Shown here piece by piece: positions 8,664 to 18,261 of a stretch of DNA of 60,271 nucleotides. Source of the stretch: Azospirillum tabaci (GTDB lineage Bacteria; Pseudomonadota; Alphaproteobacteria; Azospirillales; Azospirillaceae); the NCBI RefSeq assembly GCF_014596085.1, contig NZ_JACCJY010000038.1, positions 1 through 60,271 on the forward strand, in the 5' to 3' direction. The first letter of the stretch is position 1; each line of letters starts with the position of its first letter. Made by a program: the position numbers and the translations under genes. The notes beneath the pieces were generated by a model, which had not been told where the DNA came from, ran no database searches, and saw only the letters and a list, made by a program, of their open reading frames with translations.

Positions 8664-9665
8664 TCAGACGGCGAGCCGCCGGCCCGCCTCGGCGGCCCAG
8701 CCGTCCAGCGCCTTGCGCGCGGCGAAGGCGCGGAAATCCACCCCCAGAGCGTCGAGCCGGTCGCGGTCCGCCGCCAGCTCCTCCACCGCCACCCACCGGT
8801 TCCAATCCTGGGCAAGGCTCCAGTCCGGATCGCCCAGCCGGGCGTTCGGCAGGCGGTAATGGAAGGTCGGGCGGGGCCGCACGTGCGGGTCGCTCAGCTT
8901 GGCCGCCATCGTCTCCGGGGCGAGATGGGCGAACAGCGGGAACAGGTCCAACTCGCGGTTGCGGGTCGGGTTGGCCTCCAGATAGTCACCGATCAGCCCG
9001 TCGAGGTCCGGGCGGTAGGCGGGATCGACGACCCTCACCGCGTAGTCCACCGGGAAGGCGGCGATGAAGCCGGTCAGGCGCCGGGTCGGGTCGACGCGGA
9101 TCTCGCGGCGCAGCCAGGGGGCCAGCAGCAGGAAGGCCTTCAGATGGTCCAGCACATATTCCCCGTCGGTGCGCGCCACCTGCGGGTTCAGGTGCAGACC
9201 GAAGGCGAACAGCGGGCTGGCGTCCGTGCCGGCCGCACCCTGGTCGCTCAAGGCGGAAAACAGCGGCTCCAGCTCGGCCAGCCGGGCGATGGGGATGGGT
9301 GGGGCGGCGATCTCGAAGGGCATGACGAGGCTGCCGATGTTGCCCCACCAGGGCCGCAGCGCCTCCACCACACCGTCCACCACCTTTCCCAGCGGGCCGG
9401 CCTCGCTCTCCTCCGTCTTGCCGGCCTCCGCCTTGCCCGGATGTGCGGAACGCATGTCCAACTCCACCGAGAAGTCGCCCAACCGCGTGCCGGTCACCCG
9501 GCAGCGGTGCGGACTTTCCGGTTCCAGCGCGCCGCCGTAGAGGCTGCGCACCACCGCCGCCGCGGAGGGGGCGTCAAGGTTGGCGAATTCGACCTCCACG
9601 CCGACTGTGCGCGGGGCGCCGTCCGTCGTGGTGGAGTGGGGGGGCGTGCGGAATGGGGTGTTCAT
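8664..9665 (-). CDS. amidoligase-family enzyme (Amidoligase_2)
   Basis: 333 residues. The N-terminal VGVEVEFANLDA is the glutamine-synthetase-like strand of the amidoligase family, and the later ELDMRS, LHLNPQVA and DPTRRLTGFIAAFPVDYAVR segments fit the fold. These enzymes use ATP to join an amine to a carboxylate, often making gamma-glutamyl peptides or side-chain amides. The next gene downstream on the same strand is a C26 hydrolase, a pairing known for this family. Start ATG 9665 gives a sensible N-terminus. The product is not predictable from sequence. Confidence 0.85.
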   Translation of the reverse strand: MNTPFRTPPHSTTTDGAPRTVGVEVEFANLDAPSAAAVVRSLYGGALEPESPHRCRVTGTRLGDFSVELDMRSAHPGKAEAGKTEESEAGPLGKVVDGVVEALRPWWGNIGSLVMPFEIAAPPIPIARLAELEPLFSALSDQGAAGTDASPLFAFGLHLNPQVARTDGEYVLDHLKAFLLLAPWLRREIRVDPTRRLTGFIAAFPVDYAVRVVDPAYRPDLDGLIGDYLEANPTRNRELDLFPLFAHLAPETMAAKLSDPHVRPRPTFHYRLPNARLGDPDWSLAQDWNRWVAVEELAADRDRLDALGVDFRAFAARKALDGWAAEAGRRLAV

Positions 9666-9738
9666 GGCGCCCGTTCAACACGGCGCCCGGCGTGGCGGTT
9701 CCCCGCCGCCTTCATCACCGCCTTGGCCATTGCCCGGT

Positions 9739-11445
9739 TCAGGCGGAACCTTCGCCCATCGACGCCCGCGGCAAATAGAGCGTCACGGTGGTTCCGGCCC
9801 CGACGGTGCTGGTCACCGTGACCGTTCCGCCCGACTGCCGGGCGAAGCCGAAGACCTGGCTGAGCCCCAGCCCGGTCCCCTTCCCCTCCGGCTTGGTGGT
9901 GAAGAAGGGTTCGAAGATGCGGCGCAGATGCTCCGGCGGGATGCCGGTTCCGGTGTCGCGGACGGCCAGCGCCACGAAATCGCCGGTCAGCCCGGTGTCG
10001 TCGCCCCGCCGGCCCAGCAGGCCGCGGTTTTCCGCCATGACGGTCAGCGTGCCGCCCTCCGGCATGGCGTCGCGCGCGTTCACCGCCAGATTGAGCAGCG
10101 CCACCTCCATGGCGTCCGGATCGGCAATGATGGGCCAGAGGTCGTCCGGAACGATCAGCGCGGTGTCGACCGCGCTGCCGGCGGAGCGCGCCAGCAGGGC
10201 CTCCAGCGACGCCTTGCGGTCCTGGAGATGGAAGGGCACCGGCTCGTAGACGCTGCGGCGGCCGAAGGCGGCCATCTGCCGCATCAACGCCTGCCCGCGC
10301 GCCACCGCACCTTCGATCTCGGGCAGCACGCGGGTGATGCGCGCCGGATCGTTGGCACGGCTGCGGATGACGGCGATGCCGCTCATCACGACGGTCAGCA
10401 GATTGGCGATGTCGTGGGCGACGCCGCCGGTCATTCGGCCCAGGGCCTCCAGCCGCAGGCTTTCCTCCCGTGCCGCCTCCTGACGGCGACGCAGCCGCAA
10501 TTCGCGGGCGAAAAGCCACAGGAAGGCGCCGGCCATCAACAGGCTGGCCAACGCCCCCGCACCGGCCAGCCATACGGCGGTGGAGACCGGCGCCCGATAG
10601 GCGTCCTGCGGGATGGCGAAGTGAACCGACCAGCCGTAATCGGGCAGCGTGCGGAAGGCGACCACCGTCGGCGTGCCCTCCAGGCTCATCCCGTCATAGA
10701 CGCCGCTGCCGGCGGCGCGGCGGGCGCGGAGCGCGTTTTCGCTGGCGTGGCGCCCGATCATGTCCGGGTCGCCACCGGCCCGTGCCACCACACGTCCTTC
10801 GGCGTCGATGACGGCGGCGATCCAGCCCGGCGGCAGGTTGTTGCCGAACAGCAGGCTTTGGAATCCCTCCGGCATCACCACCGCCGACAGGACGGCGACC
10901 GGCGCCCCGTTGCGCGTCACCGGAACGCGGATGGGAAAGGCGTGGCTGCCGCGCGGGCCGCGCAGGATCGTGCCGACCGCCGGCTTGCCCGTCTCCACCA
11001 CACGCCGGTGGCTGTCCATGTCCACGACCCTGCCCCTCGTCCCCCCCACCAGGAAAGGGGCGTCGACCAGCCGGTTCCCCTCGACGTCGCTGAGGACGAT
11101 GGTCGACCACAGGGGAAGCGCGCCCTGCACCCGCTCGGCGTATTCGAAGAAGGCCACGGCATCGACCTCACGGCCCGCGGCCAGACCGTCCAGCAGAGGC
11201 GACGCCGCCACCGCCTTCAGCGCGTCCATCTGCGCGGACAACTCGCGGTTCACCAGGGCCGACAGCCGGTCCACCAGGGCGACGGCGTTGGCCTCCATCG
11301 CGCTCTGCTGCCCCCGCAGCCAAGCGCCGCCGAGAACCGCCGACAGGACAACCAGCGGCAGCAGCGCGGCCAGCACAAGAAGAACCAGCGGACGATGATG
11401 GGACTTCGACGGCAAGCGGGTCTTCCGGAGCGGCGGGAGGCGCAC
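9739..11445 (-). CDS. membrane sensor histidine kinase with extracytoplasmic sensor
   Basis: About 568 residues. One membrane helix near the N-terminus (LVLLVLAALLPLVVLSAVLG), a roughly 270-residue periplasmic part resembling a double-Cache fold (GNRLVDAPF, HAFPIRVPV, GWIAAVIDAEGRVVARAG), a second helix (LAGAGALASLLMAGAFLWLF), then HisKA with GRMTGGVAHDIANLL and HATPase with RDTGTGIPPEH, FEPFFTTKPEGKGTGLGLS. No PAS or receiver. The start is uncertain: a GTG at 11445 gives a short positive N-terminus before the helix, while an ATG at 11538 would add a Pro/Arg-rich extension without an obvious ribosome site. Confidence 0.82.
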   Translation of the reverse strand: MRLPPLRKTRLPSKSHHRPLVLLVLAALLPLVVLSAVLGGAWLRGQQSAMEANAVALVDRLSALVNRELSAQMDALKAVAASPLLDGLAAGREVDAVAFFEYAERVQGALPLWSTIVLSDVEGNRLVDAPFLVGGTRGRVVDMDSHRRVVETGKPAVGTILRGPRGSHAFPIRVPVTRNGAPVAVLSAVVMPEGFQSLLFGNNLPPGWIAAVIDAEGRVVARAGGDPDMIGRHASENALRARRAAGSGVYDGMSLEGTPTVVAFRTLPDYGWSVHFAIPQDAYRAPVSTAVWLAGAGALASLLMAGAFLWLFARELRLRRRQEAAREESLRLEALGRMTGGVAHDIANLLTVVMSGIAVIRSRANDPARITRVLPEIEGAVARGQALMRQMAAFGRRSVYEPVPFHLQDRKASLEALLARSAGSAVDTALIVPDDLWPIIADPDAMEVALLNLAVNARDAMPEGGTLTVMAENRGLLGRRGDDTGLTGDFVALAVRDTGTGIPPEHLRRIFEPFFTTKPEGKGTGLGLSQVFGFARQSGGTVTVTSTVGAGTTVTLYLPRASMGEGSA

Positions 11446-11968
11446 TGTAGCACGGCCGTCCTCCGCTGGAAGCGGGTGATCCGGCCCGGGGGTGCCACGC
11501 TTCCCGCATTCATCATGGGTTGCGGAGCAGGATTCCATACACCCAGGATAGACCCTCACCAAAAGGTTGCAGAGCGTTATTTTTCGGAAGCCTCGCAGGG
11601 GTCCCCGCGTGGGTGCGTCCAATCGGGCATCCGCCCCTCTTCGAGACCAACGGCCCGAAGGGCGCTTCTCCTGAGGGCACCCGGTATCGACCTGAACCCA
11701 TTCGCTTATCGAAGGGGCAGGTGATTAACTCTTCCGATAACAGAAAATCAAAAAATTTTAGGAGAAATGCAAAAGTAAATCTTCAGCAACCCCATCCCAA
11801 CTACCCCTTTATTGCCAGGAAAATTCCGGTAAGTTTCCGGTCTGAAAGAAAATAAACACGGCTCATTAACTGCGGTTTAACCATGCAAAGGTTATCCGGA
11901 ACACAGGCGAAACGATAGCGGACTTTCGGTTCCGGCTGCTTTCCCGCCCGATGGGAGCCTGTGACACG
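11446..11968. other. divergent control region between two sensor kinases
   Basis: About 520 bp. The part from roughly 11715 to 11890 is strikingly AT-rich for this DNA (for example AAAATCAAAAAATTTTAGG) and likely holds the promoters for the kinase on the plus strand. No convincing gene or RNA seen. Confidence 0.5.
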
Positions 11969-14926
11969 ATGACCTTGCTGGCGCGACTTTTCCTGCTGGT
12001 GCTTCTGGCCGTCCTGCCGGCCCTTGGGATCCAGGCCTACAGCGTGTTCCAGTTCCGTGCGGAACGCGCCGAGGAAGTCGCGGCCCAGGCCGAGCGGCTG
12101 CTGCATCTGGTCGAAGGGGAGCAGGCGCGGATCGTCGACGGCGCGCGGCTGATGGTCACCTCCATCGCGGAATCGGCCACCCTGCGGTCCGGCGACTACG
12201 CCCAGTGCCAGGCCCATCTGATCCGGCTGGCTCAACGCGCCCCCGAATACCGCACCCTGTCCGTCCTGGACCGCGACGGCGCCGTTCTGTGCAGCGCCGT
12301 TCCCGACAGCGCCCCCGCCGCCGCCGACCTTCCCTACGTCCGCCGCGCGCTGGCGGAGGGCCGCTTCGTCGTCGGCGAATGGACGAGCCCCGGCCCGGCG
12401 GCGGAGCCCGGCACCGCCATGCTGCCCTTCGCCGTTCCCTTCCGCAACGAGGCCGGCACGGTCGCCGGGGTGGTGACGCTCGGCCTCGACCTGCCCTGGC
12501 TGGCCACCAACTTCGCCGCCCGGCCGCTTCCCGAGAACGCCAGCCTGCTGGTCACCGACCGCAACGGCACCATCCTGGTCAAGCTGCCCAACGGCATCGT
12601 CCAGCGCGGCGAGCGCGTGCCGCGGCCCTATCTGGACCTGCTGGGCGAAAAGCGCGGCGGAGTCACCACCCTGCCGGGGATGGACGGGGTGGCGCGGGTG
12701 CTGGCCTATTCACCGTCCCGCCAAGGCACGCGCGACCTGTTCATCAGCGTCGGGCTCGACCACACCGCCGTGGCCGGCACCATCGACCGCGCCACCCGCC
12801 AGGGCCTGTTGATGACGCTGACCGGGCTGCTGGTCGCCATCCTCGCCGCCTGGATCGGCGGCACCCTGTTCATCCGTCGCCCGGTCGAGGCGCTGATCCG
12901 CGCCACCCAGGGGTGGAGCGCCGGCAATTCCAGCGCCCGCGCCGGTCTGGTCGACCGCAAGTCGGAAATCGGCCAGCTCGGCCGCGCCTTCGACGCCATG
13001 GCCGAGACGCTGGAGGCCCGCGAGCGCGCGCTCCGCGGTTCGGAGGAGCATCTGCGCGCCGTGCTGGACGCCCTGCCGACCTTCGTCGGCGTGCTGAGCC
13101 CGGCGGGCGACGTGCTCCAGGTCAACCAGACCGCCGTCCAGGCCGCCGGCCTGCCGGTGGAGCAGATCGTTGGCCGCCCCTTCCACGAGGCCTGCCGGCG
13201 CGCCTTCGCCGGCGCCGCGGGCGATCGCCTGCGCGTGGCGGTGGAGCGCGCGGCCCACGGCGACTCCGCCCGCTTCGACGCCCCGGTGCGCATCGCCGGG
13301 GACCGTGCGGCGATCATGGAGGTCCGGGTCACCCCGATGCGCGGCAGCGACGGGCGGATCACCCACCTGATCGTCTCGGGCATCGACATCACCGAGCGCA
13401 AGACCACCGAGGAGGCGCTGCGCGTCGCCAACGAGCGCTTCCGCACGGCGCTGCGCAACTCCGGCGTCGTGGTGTTCAACCAGGATTGCGCCCTGCGCTA
13501 CACCTGGATGCACAACCCGGCGCTCGGCTACACGGCGGAGCGCGTCGTCGGGAAGACCGATTTCGAGGTGTTCGAGGACGCCGCCGACGCCGAGGCACTG
13601 ACCGCCGCCAAGCGCCGCGCGCTGGAGACCGGCGAGGGCGTGCGCGAGGAGGTCCGCATCCGCCACGCCGGGAAGGACCACTTCTACGACATGACCATCG
13701 ACCCGCTGCGCGGCCCGGACGGCGCGCTGGCCGGCATCACCTGCGCCGCCGTGGATGTGACCGGCCGCAAGCAGGCGGAGGCCGACCTGCGCCGCGCGCG
13801 GGAGGAGGCGGAGCACGCCGCCGCCGGCAAGTCCAAGTTTCTGGCCGTCGCCAGCCACGACCTGCGCCAGCCCGTGCAGTCGCTCTACCTCTTCGCCGCC
13901 GCGCTGGGCGACCGGCTGCAGGACCACCCCAGCCTGCCGCTGCTCGACAACATGCGCCAGGCGCTGGACACGCTGAAGGGTCTGCTGGACGGTCTGCTCG
14001 ACATGTCGCGGCTGGAGTCCGGCAAGATCGCCGCCAACCCGGCGGAGGTCCGGCTGGGCCAGGTGCTGGGCCGGCTGGTCGCCGAATACGCGCCGCGCGC
14101 CGCCCAGAAGGGGCTGGAGCTGCGCGCCGTTCCGACGCGGGCCTGGGTGCGCACCGACCCGTCGCATCTGGAGCGCATCCTGCGCAACCTGATCGAGAAC
14201 GCGCTGCGCTACACCCGCCACGGCCGCATCCTGATCGGCTGCCGCCGCAGCGGCCCCGACCGGCTGCGCGTCGAGGTGTGGGACAGCGGCGTCGGCATCC
14301 CCGCGAACCGGCTGGAAGACATCTTCGAGGAGTTCACCCAGATCCAGGGCAGCGGCGACCGCGGGCTGGGCCTCGGCCTCGCCATCGTCAAGCGCCTGTC
14401 GAAGCTGCTCGACCACCGCGTGCGCGTGCGCTCGAAGGAGGGGATCGGCTCCGTCTTCTCGGTGGAGATGCCGCGCGTCGTCGTGGAGAAGCCCCGCGCC
14501 GCCGTCCCCCCGCCCGCCATGGACCTCTTCCGGCAGGCCGCCAACGACTGCGTGACCAAGGGCATGGTGCTGGTCATCGACGACGAGGCGATCATCCTGC
14601 TCGGCCTGAAGGCGATGCTGGAGGGCTGGGGCTACAGCGTGCTGACCGCGCGCTCGGGCGACCAAGCGCTGGAACGGCTGCGTGCCGACGGGCGCCGCCC
14701 GCAGATCGTGCTGGCCGACTATCAGCTCCAGCAGGGGCGGACCGGGCCGGAAGCCCTGGCCGCGGTGCAGGGTCTGGTCGGCAAGGACGTGCCGGGCATC
14801 ATCCTGACCGGCGACACCGCCCCGGAACGGCTGGACGAGGCCCGCCGCAACGGCTTCAGCATCCTGCACAAGCCGGTCTTCCCCAACGACCTGCGGAAGA
14901 TGATGGCCAGCGCCGGGGCGGCGTAA
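11969..14926 (+). CDS. hybrid sensor histidine kinase/response regulator
   Basis: About 985 residues. Membrane helix 1 (about 2-22), a dCache-like periplasmic domain (about 25-265), helix 2 (QGLLMTLTGLLVAILAAWIG), HAMP, two PAS domains (about 340-470 and 475-600, each ending in a DIT/DVTxRK-like linker), HisKA with AVASHDLRQPVQSL, HATPase with DSGVGIP and GLGLGLAIVKRL, and a C-terminal receiver with VIDDE and the phospho-acceptor Asp in IVLADYQLQQG. The HisKA/receiver layout is that of orphan hybrid kinases that phosphorylate their own receiver. ATG 11969 has GGGAG 11 bases upstream; ATG 11951 is in frame too. Confidence 0.88.
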   Translation: MTLLARLFLLVLLAVLPALGIQAYSVFQFRAERAEEVAAQAERLLHLVEGEQARIVDGARLMVTSIAESATLRSGDYAQCQAHLIRLAQRAPEYRTLSVLDRDGAVLCSAVPDSAPAAADLPYVRRALAEGRFVVGEWTSPGPAAEPGTAMLPFAVPFRNEAGTVAGVVTLGLDLPWLATNFAARPLPENASLLVTDRNGTILVKLPNGIVQRGERVPRPYLDLLGEKRGGVTTLPGMDGVARVLAYSPSRQGTRDLFISVGLDHTAVAGTIDRATRQGLLMTLTGLLVAILAAWIGGTLFIRRPVEALIRATQGWSAGNSSARAGLVDRKSEIGQLGRAFDAMAETLEARERALRGSEEHLRAVLDALPTFVGVLSPAGDVLQVNQTAVQAAGLPVEQIVGRPFHEACRRAFAGAAGDRLRVAVERAAHGDSARFDAPVRIAGDRAAIMEVRVTPMRGSDGRITHLIVSGIDITERKTTEEALRVANERFRTALRNSGVVVFNQDCALRYTWMHNPALGYTAERVVGKTDFEVFEDAADAEALTAAKRRALETGEGVREEVRIRHAGKDHFYDMTIDPLRGPDGALAGITCAAVDVTGRKQAEADLRRAREEAEHAAAGKSKFLAVASHDLRQPVQSLYLFAAALGDRLQDHPSLPLLDNMRQALDTLKGLLDGLLDMSRLESGKIAANPAEVRLGQVLGRLVAEYAPRAAQKGLELRAVPTRAWVRTDPSHLERILRNLIENALRYTRHGRILIGCRRSGPDRLRVEVWDSGVGIPANRLEDIFEEFTQIQGSGDRGLGLGLAIVKRLSKLLDHRVRVRSKEGIGSVFSVEMPRVVVEKPRAAVPPPAMDLFRQAANDCVTKGMVLVIDDEAIILLGLKAMLEGWGYSVLTARSGDQALERLRADGRRPQIVLADYQLQQGRTGPEALAAVQGLVGKDVPGIILTGDTAPERLDEARRNGFSILHKPVFPNDLRKMMASAGAA

Positions 14927-14947
14927 ACGACGGCAGGGCGTGCAGAG

Positions 14948-15178
14948 TCAGCGCCGCCGGACGATCCTCCGCCACAGCGGCACCGGGCGCTCCTCGGCGG
15001 CCTTCTCGGCCAGCCACTGGTCGGCCAGCTCGCGCACCTGCCAGCCGCCCAGGTAGCGGTCGCAGTCGATGGCGCTGTACAGCCGAACCTTGTCCCGGCC
15101 GAGTCGTTCGAAATAGTCCAGCGTGCGCTGGCGGTCCGTCGCGTTCATCGGCGGGTTCATCGGGTCCATGGAGCGCAT
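14948..15178 (-). CDS. small conserved-looking protein of unknown function
   Basis: 76 residues (MRSMDPMNPPMNATDRQRTL onward) with an amphipathic helical body (TLDYFERLGRDKVRLY, QVRELADQWLAEKAAEE) and a basic tail. GGGGAGG lies nine bases before ATG 15178, which is the reason for choosing this start; ATG 15160 is the alternative. It converges with the hybrid kinase gene. I do not recognise a family. Confidence 0.55.
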   Translation of the reverse strand: MRSMDPMNPPMNATDRQRTLDYFERLGRDKVRLYSAIDCDRYLGGWQVRELADQWLAEKAAEERPVPLWRRIVRRR

Positions 15179-15458
15179 CCTGTCCGGCCTCCCCTCTGTG
15201 GTGCCCAAAAGAACGGCATACACCCGTCGCGGTTTGTTCAGTTGGTATATGGATTGGGCACGCAAGCATCCCAATAAGCCTTTGGTTGCAAGAGCTTCCC
15301 TCCGGCCCTTCCAACGAAGGTCAGGCTTGCGCGACCGCGACCGCCCATCCCTTCCCACCCGCCCCGCGGGCGTGCACAATGCGGCACACGGATGCGTGGG
15401 CGGCGGGCCGCCGCCCGGCGCGATCAAAAGACACCTTCAGAACCGGGAGCGGGGGATC

Positions 15459-16409
15459 ATGAGGAAGACGTCGTGGATGGCCGGAGCCCTGGCGGCGGCC
15501 GTCGCCGGGCTGTGCGCGGTTTCGGCCTCGGCGCAGACCAAGGTGACCGTGGCGATGAGCGGCTGGACCGGCTTCGCGCCGATCACGCTGGCCAAGGAAA
15601 CCGGCATCTTCAAGAAGAACGGCATCGAGGTCGAGATCAAGAAGATGCCGACCTCCAACCGCCACCAGGCGATGGCGGCCGGCGAGGTGCAGGCGATCAC
15701 CACCACGGTGGACACGCACCTGCTCTACGCCTCCTCCGGCGTGGACGTGACGCAGGTGCTGGTGCTCGACAGCTCGCACGGCGGCGACGGCATCGTCGTG
15801 CGCGACGCGGTCAACAGCCTCGCCGACCTGAAGGGCAAGCAGGTGGCCGTGCAGTATGGCGGCGTGCCGCAGTTCTGGCTGGCCTATGTGCTGAAGAAGA
15901 ACGGCCTGTCGATCGGCGAGGTGCAGACCGTCAACCTCCAGCCGTCCGACGCTGCCAACGCCTTCGTCGCCGGCCAGTTCGACGCCGCCGTGACCTACGA
16001 GCCGTACCTGTCCAAGGTGCGCGAGGCCAACGGCAAGATCATCGTCACGTCGGACCAGACGCCGGGCGTCATCATCGACACGCTGGCCTTCCAGCCCGAC
16101 TACATCCAGAAGAACCCGAAGGTCGTGAAGGCCTTCGTCGACAGCTGGTTCGAGGCGCTGGATGAGATCAAGAAGGACGAGAAGAAGGCCTTCGAGATCA
16201 TGGCCCGCGACGTCAACCAGACGCCGGAACAGTTCGCCACCTCCGCCAAGACCGTGCTCTGGTACGACAAGGCCGGCAACGTCGAGTATCTGACCAAGAC
16301 CATGCCGACCTTCATCAAGGAGGTCCAGGACGTGATGCTGGAGGCCAAGCTGATCCGCAAGGCCCCGCCGAGCCTGGACAGCATGACCGACACGTCCTTC
16401 GTGAAGTAA
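15459..16409 (+). CDS. NitT/TauT-type ABC transporter substrate-binding protein
   Basis: 316 residues with a Sec signal peptide (cut after ASA near residue 24) and a periplasmic-binding fold of the SsuA/TauA/NMT1 kind: MSGWTGFAPITLAKETGIFK near the N-terminus, then VDTHLLYASSGVDV, KGKQVAVQYGG and DAAVTYEPYLSKV. It should capture a small nitrogen, sulphur or other anionic/amine compound and deliver it to the permease. ATG 15459 has GGGGGA just before it. Permease and ATPase follow on the same strand, with a palindromic repeat in the 188-bp gap. The substrate cannot be told. Confidence 0.88.
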   Translation: MRKTSWMAGALAAAVAGLCAVSASAQTKVTVAMSGWTGFAPITLAKETGIFKKNGIEVEIKKMPTSNRHQAMAAGEVQAITTTVDTHLLYASSGVDVTQVLVLDSSHGGDGIVVRDAVNSLADLKGKQVAVQYGGVPQFWLAYVLKKNGLSIGEVQTVNLQPSDAANAFVAGQFDAAVTYEPYLSKVREANGKIIVTSDQTPGVIIDTLAFQPDYIQKNPKVVKAFVDSWFEALDEIKKDEKKAFEIMARDVNQTPEQFATSAKTVLWYDKAGNVEYLTKTMPTFIKEVQDVMLEAKLIRKAPPSLDSMTDTSFVK

Positions 16410-16414
16410 GTTCT

Positions 16415-16562
16415 TGCCCCCTCCCCAGCCCTCCCCCGCCTTCGGCAAGGGAGGGAGCCATTCCCTCCCCTGCGCCAGCTCTCACGCAAACCGAAGGTTT
16501 GCGCTGACGCGGCAGGCGGACCTCTGGTCCGCCGAGAGCGGGTGAGGGTCAGGGAGGGGGCA
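16415..16562. repeat. REP-like palindromic intergenic element
   Basis: A 148-bp element bounded by an 11-bp inverted repeat TGCCCCCTCCC / GGGAGGGGGCA, with internal hairpins CGCAAACC-gaa-GGTTTGCG (16485-16503) and GCGGACC-tct-GGTCCGC (16516-16532) and CCCTCCC/GGGAGGG pairs. It sits between the binding-protein and permease genes of one operon, where it could form a strong RNA structure that makes the first gene more abundant. This layout is typical of dispersed bacterial palindromes; other genomic copies cannot be checked here. Confidence 0.7.
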
Positions 16563-16597
16563 CCGCCTTCCAAACCCGACAACGGTCCACCAATCCC

Positions 16598-17386
16598 ATG
16601 TCCCCCCTCTTCACTCCGCTGAAGCCGGTCGCTCCGGCGCTGCGCACGGTGCTGGGCATCGCCTGTTTCGTGCTGTTCTTCCTGGGCTGGGGCATCGCCA
16701 CCTACGGCGGCTTCGTGAAGCCGCTGTTCCTGGCCTCCCCCGGCGACACGCTGACGGCGGGCATCGCGCTGTTCCGGGAGTTCGGCTTCGCCGAGGACAT
16801 CGCCGTCACGGTCTGGCGCGTCTTCGCCGGCTTCGCCATGGCCGCCGCCCTGGCGGTGCCGCTGGGCATCCTGATGGGAGCCTTCAAGCCGGTGGAGGCC
16901 TTCTTCGAGGCCTTTGTGTCCTTCGCCCGCTACCTGCCGGCCTCGGCCTTCATCCCGCTGCTGATCCTGTGGGCGGGCGTCGGCGAGTTGCAAAAGATCC
17001 TGGTCATCTTCATCGGCTCGGTCTTCCAGCTCGTCATCATGGTGACGGTCATCGTGTCGGGCATCCGCACCGATCTGGTGGAGGCCGCCTACACGCTGGG
17101 CGCCAAGCGCGACGGCGTGGTGCTGCGCGTCCTGTTGCCCGCCTCGGCCCCGCAGATCTTCGAGGCGCTGCGCCTCGTGCTCGGCTGGGCCTGGACCTAC
17201 GTGATCGTGGCGGAACTGGTGGGCGCGTCGCGCGGCATCGGCCATATGATCATCGACGCCCAGCGCTTCCTCGACACCGGCCAGATGATCTTCGGCATCT
17301 TCATCATCGGCGTGATCGGCCTGATCACCGACCTGCTGTTCCGGGCGCTCAACGCCCGTCTCTTCCCGTGGGCCAAAGGACGATAA
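16598..17386 (+). CDS. NitT/TauT-type ABC transporter permease
   Basis: 262 residues with about six membrane helices and the BPD_transp_1 coupling loop (VEAAYTLGAKRDGVVLRVLLPA, here EAAYTLGA...LPASAP around residues 160-190), which contacts the ATPase. The sequence AFIPLLILWAGVGELQKI is characteristic of SsuC/TauC-like permeases. It lies between the binding protein and the ATPase, 9 bp before the latter, so it is one operon. Substrate unknown. Confidence 0.9.
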   Translation: MSPLFTPLKPVAPALRTVLGIACFVLFFLGWGIATYGGFVKPLFLASPGDTLTAGIALFREFGFAEDIAVTVWRVFAGFAMAAALAVPLGILMGAFKPVEAFFEAFVSFARYLPASAFIPLLILWAGVGELQKILVIFIGSVFQLVIMVTVIVSGIRTDLVEAAYTLGAKRDGVVLRVLLPASAPQIFEALRLVLGWAWTYVIVAELVGASRGIGHMIIDAQRFLDTGQMIFGIFIIGVIGLITDLLFRALNARLFPWAKGR

Positions 17387-17395
17387 GCGCCGGCC

Positions 17396-18184
17396 ATGAG
17401 CAAGCTGTCCATCCGCAACGTCGAGAAGATCTTCCCCGGCCGCAACAGCACGGCGCCCACCCGCGCGCTGGTGCCGACGAGCCTGGAGGTCGCCGACAAC
17501 GACTTCATCACCATCCTGGGGCCGTCGGGCTGCGGCAAGTCCACGCTTCTGCGCATCGTCGCCGGGCTGGAGACGCCGAGCGCCGGCGAGGTGCTGCTGG
17601 AGGGCAAGGCGGTGTCCGGCCCCGGCCCCGACCGCGGCATGGTGTTCCAGTCCTACACGCTGTTCCCCTGGCTGACCGTGCGCGACAACGTCTGCTTCGG
17701 CCTGCGCGAGCGCGGCCTGCCGCGGGCGGAGCAGTTGGCGATCGCCGACCACTTCCTGGCCCAGGTCGGGCTGAAGGGCTTCGAGAACCACCATCCCGCC
17801 CAGCTCTCCGGCGGCATGCAGCAGCGCACGGCGCTGGCCCGCGCGCTGGCCAACGACCCGAAGATGCTGCTGCTGGACGAGCCCTTCGGCGCGCTGGACC
17901 ACCAGACGCGCGAACTGATGCAGGAGCTGCTGCTGGGCATCTGGGAGGCCGACCGCAAGACGGTGATGTTCGTCACCCACGACATCGACGAGGCCATCTT
18001 CATGGCCAGCCGCGTGGTCGTGATGTCGGCCCGCCCCGGCCGCATCAAGTGCGACATCCCCATCGAGCTGCCGCACCCCCGTTCCTACAAGGTCAAGACC
18101 ACTCCGGAATTCGCCGCCTACAAGGAGCGGCTGACCGAGGAGATCCGCGTCGAGACCATCAAGGCCGTGACCATGGAGCGCTGA
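17396..18184 (+). CDS. NitT/TauT-type ABC transporter ATP-binding protein
   Basis: 262 residues with Walker A GPSGCGKST (about residue 42), Q-loop MVFQSYTLFPW, signature LSGGMQQRTALARAL, Walker B MLLLDEPFGALD and the switch His in FVTHDIDEAIF. It powers import through the preceding permease. The gene is 9 bp downstream of the permease and ends before a strong terminator, closing the three-gene operon. Confidence 0.92.
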   Translation: MSKLSIRNVEKIFPGRNSTAPTRALVPTSLEVADNDFITILGPSGCGKSTLLRIVAGLETPSAGEVLLEGKAVSGPGPDRGMVFQSYTLFPWLTVRDNVCFGLRERGLPRAEQLAIADHFLAQVGLKGFENHHPAQLSGGMQQRTALARALANDPKMLLLDEPFGALDHQTRELMQELLLGIWEADRKTVMFVTHDIDEAIFMASRVVVMSARPGRIKCDIPIELPHPRSYKVKTTPEFAAYKERLTEEIRVETIKAVTMER

Positions 18185-18213
18185 TGCCGCTCTGTTCCGG
18201 ACCGGAACATGCG

Positions 18214-18250
18214 AAAGAGCGGCGCTTGCGGGCGCCGCTCTTTTGTTTTT
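18214..18250 (+). terminator. rho-independent terminator of the ABC transporter operon
   Basis: AAAGAGCGGCGC (18214-18225), loop TTGCGG, GCGCCGCTCTTT (18232-18243) followed by TTTTGTTTTTT. A 12-bp perfect stem and a long T tract, 30 bp after the ATPase stop. Confidence 0.93.
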
Positions 18251-18261
18251 TCACCGCGGGC

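Noticed and set aside
12205..15462. Over 1000-codon frame in phase +1 to the hybrid kinase
   Set aside because: Extremely Arg/Pro/Gly-rich and overlaps a full set of kinase motifs in the other frame; typical high-GC shadow.
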